Assembly: GCF_000724625.1 (NCBI RefSeq)
Contig: NZ_CP007139.1
Coordinates: 4,526,001-4,590,000, forward strand
DNA: 64,000 bases
DNA from: Fimbriimonas ginsengisoli Gsoil 348
GTDB lineage: Bacteria; Armatimonadota; Fimbriimonadia; Fimbriimonadales; Fimbriimonadaceae
Direction: 5' to 3'
A model generated the notes under the pieces. The model searched no databases and had not been told where the DNA came from. It saw only the letters and a program-made list of their open reading frames with translations. Shown piece by piece: positions 58,102-64,000 of the stretch. Every line of letters starts with the position of its first letter. Position 1 is the stretch's first letter. The position numbers and the translations under genes were made by a program.

Positions 58102-59063
58102 TGTGAGTCTGATGTCGCGGTCATCGGGGCCCAGCTCCACCGATGTGGAGCTGGACGGATTCGCGGGAGCCGTCTTAGCGGTCGGCATCCCACAGGTTTT
58201 TTGGCCCGGTTGTTGATTGGGTCGGGGTCCGTCGCACGCGGCTGCATCCCCTTGGTGTGGCCGTCGACGAACGAGAAGTTGGCGTTTACGCCACTGGTGA
58301 GGCTTACGCCGCCGTCCGGTCCGGTTGGGAACGGGTTCGTGGTCGCCGCGAGGCCATTGGGAATGTCCTCCGGTCCGAACCACTCATACTGCCCACCGAT
58401 ATCTCCCGGAATTCTGATCTGCAGGAACGCCGCGGAGAACCACTCGCTGATGTTCCCAAATCCGCAGCAGCCGGACTTGTACATCGAGTCGTCGAAAAGA
58501 TCCCCAAGAAGAATCGTGCTTGCCGGCTGCGTCACCTGAGTCTGCGACTTCGAGTGCGGAAGCACGTAGTTGCCGTTATCGTTTTGGTTCATCACGCCGC
58601 CGAGCACACACGGCGCGGAGTCGCTACATCCGGCGGCATAGCCGGCGGAGTTGGCGCTGTGCGTGTAGGCGTTCGGGGCGTACGAGAGCCCGATCGCGTT
58701 CTTGAAGTTGTCCGGCGAGAAGGAGGTGGCCCAGCTCGCGACCGGAGCGTCGTGTCGAGAATCCAGCGGACTTTGGAAGATCGGCAGATTCTTGATGTAG
58801 GGCGCCGTCTTTTGAATCCAGGTTCGGCTAAACGTGCCGGAGTCCGCGTCGTTGCCGTTGACCGGACTGAACATGTCGTCGAAGTCACCCGTGTAGATCA
58901 ACTGACCCAGAGTGATCTGCTTCATGTTCGAGATGTCGGCAGAATTCTTTGCCGCGCGTTTTGCCTGGGCAAAAACCGGGAAAAGAATCGCTGCGAGGAT
59001 GGCGATGATGGCGATGACGACTAATAGTTCAATTAGCGTAAATGCTTTGCTTCTTCGTTTCAT
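58098..59063 (-). CDS. DUF1559-type prepilin (pseudopilin), C-terminus frameshifted
   Basis: About 321 residues from ATG 59063. The class-III prepilin signal KAFTLIELLVVIAIIAILAAIL carries the cleavage site and the glutamate at mature position 5; the body includes the DUF1559 phrases SFVDGHTKGMQPRATDPDP. The last 30 residues are unlike the family: removing one A from the six-A run read on the minus strand (58197-58202) gives AKNLWDADR and a stop at 58175, the usual ending of such proteins. So the true end is probably 58175. It would be processed by a prepilin peptidase and exported by the type II/IV system. Confidence 0.87.
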   Translation of the reverse strand: MKRRSKAFTLIELLVVIAIIAILAAILFPVFAQAKRAAKNSADISNMKQITLGQLIYTGDFDDMFSPVNGNDADSGTFSRTWIQKTAPYIKNLPIFQSPLDSRHDAPVASWATSFSPDNFKNAIGLSYAPNAYTHSANSAGYAAGCSDSAPCVLGGVMNQNDNGNYVLPHSKSQTQVTQPASTILLGDLFDDSMYKSGCCGFGNISEWFSAAFLQIRIPGDIGGQYEWFGPEDIPNGLAATTNPFPTGPDGGVSLTSGVNANFSFVDGHTKGMQPRATDPDPINNRAKKPVGCRPLRRLPRIRPAPHRWSWAPMTATSDSQ

Positions 59064-59121
59064 GATGACCTTCGTTGGATGCACTGGACAGCAAAGTCGC
59101 TGTCGATGAGGCAGGTGTAAA

Positions 59122-60132
59122 TCAAGTGGTTTCCCCTCGAACGAACTCGACCGGCAGGTTCGTTAAGGCGGGTACGGCGTCGCCGGAAAGCAGACGCGAC
59201 AAGATCGAGACCGCGGTCCCTCCGACCTCGCGCCACGGCGCCCGGATCGAGGTTATGTTGAAATCGCGGAATTCGAAACCGTCGAAGCCGATGACGGCGA
59301 CCTCTCCGGGTATCGACATGCCGCGCTCTCGGAGCACGGCACAAGCGGCCCACGCCTGCCAATCGTTCCAACCGACCAACGCGGTTGCCCGGTTGTCCCC
59401 GTCCGTCAGAACCTGCAGATCGCGATCGGTCAGGGGCGAGACGTTGTCAAGGCCCTCGTGAACCGTCACTCGGATTCCGTGCGCGCTCGCCGACTCGACG
59501 AACGCCTCCATCCGAGTAATCGCCGACTGTGCGGTCGCGGCCGTCTGTTTGTATAAAACGTGTCGATGCCCCCGGCTCGCCAGGTGCCGAGCCTGCATCT
59601 GTCCCCCACTCACGTCGTCCGCGGTTACCGACGGCAAAAAGTCGATCGCGTCCACAACCGCCACCGTAGGCACCTTGAGCTCATCGAGCATCGGAACGAT
59701 CGGATCGTCCGCCCGCGCGTGAATGATCAGGCCGTCGATGGCGCGGTCCGAAACCAGATCGAGCAGCTTGTCCGGCTCGCTCCCCGATGTGTGGACGACC
59801 GTGTTCATACCGACCTCGCCGCTCCCTTCGAAGATGCCTCCAAGCAGATCGGCAAAAAACGTTCCGCTTGCCGTGAGACGGCTACGCCCGGAATAGATGC
59901 CAATTCGGTTCGTTCGACCCGTAAGAAGCGACCGGGCCTGCGCGTTAGGCCGGTACCCCAGCTTTTCCGCCGCTTGGATCACGCTCAGTCGGGTTGTGGC
60001 GGAAACGCGGGTGCCAGAGCGGGTACCGTTCAGCACGACGGACACCGTCGACTCGCTCACTCCGATGGAGCGGGCGACGTCCCGGAGCGTCATCGACCGG
60101 CGGCCATTCCAACTGTGGTTGTCGCGCGTCAT
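59122..60132 (-). CDS. LacI-family transcriptional regulator
   Basis: 336 residues from ATG 60132 (an ATG at 60093, starting MTLRDVARS, is the alternative). The helix-turn-helix is TLRDVARSIGVSESTVSVVLNG, the hinge helix region is RPNAQARSLLTGRTNRIG, and the ligand domain follows (about 75-335, including FFADLLGGIFEG, IDGLIIH and VIGFDGFEFRDF). These proteins usually sense a sugar. The nearby palindromes at 60153-60193 are probable operators for autoregulation. No sugar operon adjoins it. Confidence 0.93.
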   Translation of the reverse strand: MTRDNHSWNGRRSMTLRDVARSIGVSESTVSVVLNGTRSGTRVSATTRLSVIQAAEKLGYRPNAQARSLLTGRTNRIGIYSGRSRLTASGTFFADLLGGIFEGSGEVGMNTVVHTSGSEPDKLLDLVSDRAIDGLIIHARADDPIVPMLDELKVPTVAVVDAIDFLPSVTADDVSGGQMQARHLASRGHRHVLYKQTAATAQSAITRMEAFVESASAHGIRVTVHEGLDNVSPLTDRDLQVLTDGDNRATALVGWNDWQAWAACAVLRERGMSIPGEVAVIGFDGFEFRDFNITSIRAPWREVGGTAVSILSRLLSGDAVPALTNLPVEFVRGETT

Positions 60133-60144
60133 TGCTTGTGACGC

Positions 60145-60193
60145 ACTATAAGTTGACTCAACGGTGATTCACACGTGAATCAATGTTGATTCA
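60145..60193. promoter_or_regulatory. LacI-type operators and -10 box of the regulator gene
   Basis: A perfect palindrome TGAATCAA-TG-TTGATTCA at 60176-60193, an overlapping TGATTCA-CACG-TGAATCA (60165-60182), and TTGACTCAA at 60153-60161. TATAGT on the minus strand (60150-60145) is the probable -10, about 12 bases before the ATG, so the operators cover the -35 region. Confidence 0.6.
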
Positions 60194-60310
60194 CCCGGAT
60201 CATGGCTTTCCGCCGCAAAAAAGGGAAGGCGGTCCAACTTTTGGCTCGATTTCCGCCGAGTGGCGCCCTAAAACGAAATCCGCCCGAAGGGTATCCTCTG
60301 AGATTCGATT

Positions 60311-60396
60311 GGGCGAGTGGCGGAATTGGTAGACGCGCTGGGTTTAGGTTCCAGTGTCCAAAAGACGTCAGGGTTCGAGTCCCTGCTCGCCCACCA
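60311..60396 (+). tRNA. tRNA-Leu (anticodon TAG)
   Basis: 86 bases with encoded CCA. Acceptor GGGCGAG pairs with CTCGCCC; D loop with GGTAGACGC; anticodon arm CTGGG-TTTAGGT-TCCAG, giving anticodon TAG (reads CUN). The variable arm is long (TGTCC..GACG-like), as in class-II tRNAs. T arm CAGGG-TTCGAGT-CCCTG. Confidence 0.95.
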
Positions 60397-60416
60397 GGGC
60401 CAATAGAAGCTTCTCG

Positions 60417-60674
60417 CTAACGCGTGCGGCGTTTTCGCCGACGGGAAATGGGGCTTCCCTTTCGCGTCGTATAGCCGGCCCACACGCGGCTCCCCGGCAT
60501 CGCCGGGTCGTTTCGTCCCGGTTCCGAGGGTCTGGGGGCGTCGGCCACGATAGCCGGTCCGGTGCACGAAACCAACATTGCCGAAGCGTGGACCCGCGCG
60601 GCATCGGCCTGAACGGCCGCCATAACAATCAATGGCGCCGCCACTCCGCGAGCCATCCAACAAAACGAATTCAT
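60417..60674 (-). CDS. Possible small exported protein
   Basis: 85 residues from ATG 60674 with a ribosome site GGGAG 5 bases upstream. The N-terminus MNSFCWMARGVAAPLIVMAAVQADA could be a signal peptide; the rest is low in complexity and rich in Arg, Pro and Gly, with no family. It may be only a chance frame. Confidence 0.35.
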   Translation of the reverse strand: MNSFCWMARGVAAPLIVMAAVQADAARVHASAMLVSCTGPAIVADAPRPSEPGRNDPAMPGSRVWAGYTTRKGSPISRRRKRRTR

Positions 60675-61331
60675 CTCACTCCCTATCCCTTTACAGATAA
60701 AACGATCAAATAGCGGTAAATAACCCCTTAATGAATTCCTAACGCTGGACTACCAAGAGGTCACGGCTCGGGCCGGATACCGTCGCCTACACCAAACATT
60801 CCTTTTCGTTGCATATCAACAAAAGAAATCTCAATAACGTGCCCTTCAAGGCTCCGACTACGAGACAACTTGCCTGATCTAATGTACAACATCAGCCGAT
60901 TCCTGCCTAGGATCGACTAGCTCCTTTTTTGTGAGTTTCCGCATAAGAACGCACCCCTAACACTTTCCTTTGCGTCAGTTAACGTCTTTGTTTCCACTTC
61001 AATAGAATCTATATAAGCTCTCGCATCACGCCCAGAAGCGGTATACGTGCGACCCCTCCGGCGGGATGCGGTCGAATCCACGCGAAGCAGGCGAACTCAG
61101 ATGCAAGAAGCATGCGTCCTCTCCCTGCACGAAAGTCGATTTGCCGGGCTTGCCGCAATTACATGGACCATCCGGAACCTCCTCCGCAGATTCAACGTAA
61201 CCCAGCGGTAAGGTGGACGCGTGTGCGCGAGGTTCGCTCGCGTTTCATTCCCCGCAGGTGAACATTTCGTTTCCCGTCACGTCACTTCCCCCCAACGATA
61301 CGACCGCCTACCGGCCCCACCCAAATCACCC
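60675..61331. other. Long intergenic region upstream of pilB
   Basis: About 650 bases with no supported gene. The part 60700-61020 is markedly AT-richer than the rest of the window and may be a promoter or a horizontally acquired remnant. No riboswitch or sigma54 site was confirmed. The pilB reading frame could start earlier, at 61221, but MSLDLSLSQ at 61332 fits the family better. Confidence 0.5.
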
Positions 61332-62912
61332 ATGAGTCTCGACCTTTCCCTCAGCCAAACCGCCTCCGTCCCCCGGGAGCCTGCTCCCATGGTCGACGGG
61401 TACGAGTTTGTCGACCTGAACCTGGTAAAGCCGGATCCGGACGCCATCGCCCTGGCGCCCGGCGACTTCGCCATGAAGAACAAGGTGCTGCCGCTCGGGT
61501 TCGACGGAGAGTCTCTGGTCGTGGCGATGGGCTCGCCGCAATCGCTCGGCTCCGTCGACGATCTCGGCATCCTTCTTCAGCGTCCCGTCACCCCGGTCCT
61601 CGCCGACGCCAATCTGATCGACAACAAGATCCAGGAATTCTTCCTCGAAAAGATCCTGAGCGGACTGGCTACCAGCGACGAGGCGGGAGCGGCGGAGGTC
61701 GACGAATCCACCGATCTCGCCGACCTCTTGCGAATGGCCGACGATTCGGCCGTCGTCAAGATGGTAAACGCCATCTTCGCGCAGGCGGCCCGAGACGGAG
61801 CGAGCGACATCCACATCGAACCGTACGAGCGGGAAGTTAAGATTCGTTACCGAATCGACGGCATGCTCCACGACATGATGCGCCCGCCTAAGCGGATGCA
61901 CGCCGCGCTTATCTCCCGACTTAAGATCCTCGGCGAACTGAACATCGCGGAGCGCCGGCTCCCGCAAGACGGCCGCATCAAAATCACCGTCGGCGCCCGG
62001 CAAATCGACATCCGGCTTTCCATCGTCCCCGCCGTCTTCGGCGAGCGCGCCGTCATGCGGTTGCTGGATAAAGGAACCGCCCTCCTCGGCCTGGAAGAGC
62101 TCGGCATGGGAGCCGACGTTCTCACCAAATTCCGAAAGATCATCTCGCTGCCCCACGGCATCGTTTTGGCGACCGGCCCCACCGGTTCCGGTAAGTCGAC
62201 GTCGCTGTACGCCTCGCTGCAAGAGATCTGGTCTCCCGCCACTAACATCCTCACCATCGAGGACCCGGTCGAGTATCAGGTACCCGGCATCAGCCAAATC
62301 CAAGTTCGCCCGAACATCGGTCTCACATTTGCTAGCGGCCTTCGCTCCTTCTTGCGGCAAGACCCGGACGTAATCATGGTCGGCGAAATCCGTGACCACG
62401 AGACGGCCGAGATCGCCATCCATGCGTCGCTCACCGGCCACCTCGTCTTCTCCACCCTCCACACGAACGACGCCGCCGGCGCGGTAACCCGTCTGCTCGA
62501 CATGGGCGTCGAACCGTACCTCGTCGCTTCTTCCCTCGTCGGCGTCGTCGCCCAACGGCTCGTTCGCCGGGTTTGCTCGAACTGCTCCGAGCCTGCCGCC
62601 CACAAGCCGGACCTGCTCGCCGCCATCGGCCTGACCGGCCACGAGCCGAACGCCAACTTCCGCCGCGGACGGGGATGCGAAAAGTGCCAGGGCACCGGCT
62701 ACAAGGGCCGGCAGGGGCTCTACGAGCTCCTCGTCGTAGACGAAACGATCAAGCGAATGACGATCGACCGGGCTTCCTCGAGCGCCATGAAGGCGCACGC
62801 GATCGAAACCCAGGAAATGCGAACCCTTCTCGGTGACGGCCGCTTAATGGTTCTCAACGGCAAAACCACTCCCGAAGAAGTCCTCCGCGTCTCGCAACGA
62901 GAAGACTTCTGA
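61332..62912 (+). CDS. pilB: Type IV pilus / type II secretion assembly ATPase (PilB/GspE)
   Basis: 526 residues from ATG 61332. An N-terminal MshEN-like domain (30-115) precedes the secretion ATPase core: ASDIHIEPYE, GPTGSGKST (Walker A), the Asp box region LTIEDPVEYQ, Walker B VIMVGEIRDHETAEIA and the His box SLTGHLVFSTLHTNDA. The tetra-cysteine zinc motif is CSNC ... CEKC. It powers polymerisation of the pilus or pseudopilus from prepilins such as the DUF1559 protein upstream. The pilC gene follows. Confidence 0.96.
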   Translation: MSLDLSLSQTASVPREPAPMVDGYEFVDLNLVKPDPDAIALAPGDFAMKNKVLPLGFDGESLVVAMGSPQSLGSVDDLGILLQRPVTPVLADANLIDNKIQEFFLEKILSGLATSDEAGAAEVDESTDLADLLRMADDSAVVKMVNAIFAQAARDGASDIHIEPYEREVKIRYRIDGMLHDMMRPPKRMHAALISRLKILGELNIAERRLPQDGRIKITVGARQIDIRLSIVPAVFGERAVMRLLDKGTALLGLEELGMGADVLTKFRKIISLPHGIVLATGPTGSGKSTSLYASLQEIWSPATNILTIEDPVEYQVPGISQIQVRPNIGLTFASGLRSFLRQDPDVIMVGEIRDHETAEIAIHASLTGHLVFSTLHTNDAAGAVTRLLDMGVEPYLVASSLVGVVAQRLVRRVCSNCSEPAAHKPDLLAAIGLTGHEPNANFRRGRGCEKCQGTGYKGRQGLYELLVVDETIKRMTIDRASSSAMKAHAIETQEMRTLLGDGRLMVLNGKTTPEEVLRVSQREDF

Positions 62913-62913
62913 C

Positions 62914-63010
62914 ATTGCTTGATTGCTTGATTGCTCGATTGCTAGATTCAACTTATTAATCGAGCAATCAAGCAATCGAGCAATCAAGCAATCCAACAAT
63001 CAAGCAATCG
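62914..63010. repeat. Octamer-built hairpin between pilB and pilC
   Basis: The left arm is tandem TTGCTTGA/TTGCTCGA units, the right arm (about 62960-63008) the complementary CAATCAAG/CAATCGAG units, around a loop near CAACTTATT. It starts 1 base after the pilB TGA and ends just before the pilC ATG at 63013, so it separates two operon genes. Confidence 0.85.
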
Positions 63011-63012
63011 AA

Positions 63013-64000
63013 ATGACCACTTTCTCCTATGTCGCCCTCGAACCCTCCGGTCAAAAGAAGACCGGGTTCGTTGACGCCTCCAGCCGAGAGGCGGCTATTC
63101 AGACCGTTTCCGCCACCGGCCGGTTCGTGCTCGACATCAAGGAGGAAGGGACCCGCACCAAGACGACTTCCGCCGCAAAGCACGAAGTCGCCAAGCGCAA
63201 GGGCAAAGTCTCCCGAGGCGATCTCGCCCTCTTCACCCGCCGCCTTGCCGACCTATCGGAAGCCGGCCTTCCTTTGGACCGGGTCCTCCAAGTCGTCTCC
63301 GAGCAGTCGGAGAGCATCACCCTCACCGAGGTCGCGGAAAACGCTTTAGACGAGGTCCGGGGCGGAAAGCCGGTGTCCGACGCCCTCGCCGCCTATCCCA
63401 AGCTCTTCCCTTCCGTCTTCACCCAAACCCTGAAAGCCGGTGAGGCCAGCGGCCAGTTTCCCGACGTCACCTCGCGCCTCGCCAACTTCCAAGAGAACGA
63501 GGTTGCCCGCCGAAGTCAGATCACCTCCGCGCTCGTGTATCCCGGCATCCTCGCCAGCACCGCCGTCTTCGTGGTGGTATTCCTGCTCACTTTCGTCGTT
63601 CCCCGCCTTTCGGGCGTCTTCAAGGGACTCGGAAACGACCTCCCGGCCAGCACCAAGCTTCTGCTCGCGATGACCGCGTTCATCACCCAGCAGTGGTATT
63701 TCATCATCGGCGGAATCGTGGCGGCGGTCGTGCTGTACAAGGCATGGGCCGGCACGGAAAGCGGCCGGTATCAACGCGACGCCCTGATCATGCGGATGCC
63801 TGCCGTCGGCCCCGTGATCCGCAAGGCGACCGTCTCGCGGTTTTCCCGCGTTCTGGCGACCCTCGTATTCGGTGGCGTACCGATCCTCCAGGCGCTCAAC
63901 ATCGCCGGATTAGCCTCCGGAAACCGGGTTTTCCAGCGAAGCGCCGAGGAAGTGGAAGCCGAAGTCCGCGAAGGCGTGTCAATTGCGCAAGCTATGCGAG
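63013..64000 (+). CDS. pilC: Type II secretion / pilus inner-membrane platform protein (PilC/GspF), partial
   Basis: 329 residues are visible, running off the right edge. The N-terminal region (1-70) includes FSYVALEPSGQKKTGFVDA, a family pattern. The T2SSF repeat follows (LALFTRRLADLSEAGLPLDRVL, GKPVSDALAAYPKLFPSVF, AGEASGQFPDVTSRLANFQEN), with a TM helix at about 178-198, then the start of the second repeat (PAVGPVIRKATVSRFSRVLATL). It anchors PilB at the membrane. Confidence 0.95.
   Translation, partial: MTTFSYVALEPSGQKKTGFVDASSREAAIQTVSATGRFVLDIKEEGTRTKTTSAAKHEVAKRKGKVSRGDLALFTRRLADLSEAGLPLDRVLQVVSEQSESITLTEVAENALDEVRGGKPVSDALAAYPKLFPSVFTQTLKAGEASGQFPDVTSRLANFQENEVARRSQITSALVYPGILASTAVFVVVFLLTFVVPRLSGVFKGLGNDLPASTKLLLAMTAFITQQWYFIIGGIVAAVVLYKAWAGTESGRYQRDALIMRMPAVGPVIRKATVSRFSRVLATLVFGGVPILQALNIAGLASGNRVFQRSAEEVEAEVREGVSIAQAMR

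Noticed and set aside
61326-62798. 490-codon minus-strand frame antisense to pilB
   Set aside because: Low-complexity Asp/Arg/Val-rich translation with no motif; PilB on the plus strand explains the region.
62914-63010. CRISPR array
   Set aside because: The repeats are 7-8 bases with no unique spacers, and half lie in inverted orientation; no cas genes are present. The Cas4-like nuclease at 26243 is also isolated.

Overview
The window is a GC-rich chromosomal segment, about 64 kb, dominated by housekeeping and secreted-protein genes. The gene set includes a DUF1559-type prepilin, PilB/PilC pilus-assembly genes, a copper-amine-oxidase-like stalk-domain protein, large BNR/VPS10-type propeller proteins, a GHL10-type glycosidase, several S9, M1, M14 and M16 peptidases, MqnD of the futalosine menaquinone route and the folate-dependent TrmFO. 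This set fits Armatimonadota, most likely Fimbriimonadia. That placement is inference from gene families; no marker gene was compared against a database.

Layout. 1-8412: the start of a stalk-domain protein that runs off the left edge, an M14 peptidase, then a tight plus-strand run (ion channel, lipid kinase, nucleotidyltransferase, MFS transporter). 8690-20343: a Tat-type phosphoesterase, a YyaL-type thioredoxin protein with a DsbD-like tail, a BNR propeller protein, an ECF sigma factor, a TlpA-like redoxin, a single-domain response regulator and an M1-like peptidase divergent from tRNA-Met(CAT). 20757-27007: a MacA/MacB-like adaptor-permease pair without a local ATPase, a C39-like peptidase, mqnD and an Fe-S PD-(D/E)XK nuclease. 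27168-43691: an M16 pair, an AraD-like aldolase, rsmG, a VPS10-like protein, an acyl-CoA dehydrogenase, an S9 peptidase, trmFO, DUF2071 and SPOUT genes, and glnA. 43916-53564: a second TlpA protein, an S9 peptidase split by a frameshift, dnaK, a RAYT-like protein with a degenerate HUH motif, P-II, an orphan histidine kinase and GHL10. 53649-64000: DUF2993, a tandem pair of flavin-dependent halogenase-like genes, a small lipoprotein, a DUF1559 prepilin, a LacI regulator with palindromic operators, tRNA-Leu(TAG), and pilB-pilC.

The most unusual layer is intergenic. Many gaps hold palindromic elements: a nested-palindrome element of about 157 bp with 23-bp terminal inverted repeats, hairpins built from tandem 7-8-mers, and perfect 11- to 31-bp inverted repeats. 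These elements often begin 0-6 bases after a stop codon. Three copies of one family share the junction TAACGTGGCAC. A RAYT (REP-associated tyrosine transposase) relative that has lost the HUH histidines sits directly against one copy. This suggests a REP/RAYT-like system whose elements may also serve as 3'-end structures. The tandem halogenases are the best candidate for uncharacterised chemistry. Two genes (S9 at 44806-47471, DUF1559 at 58098-59063) carry apparent one-base homopolymer frameshifts that could be real or sequencing errors.
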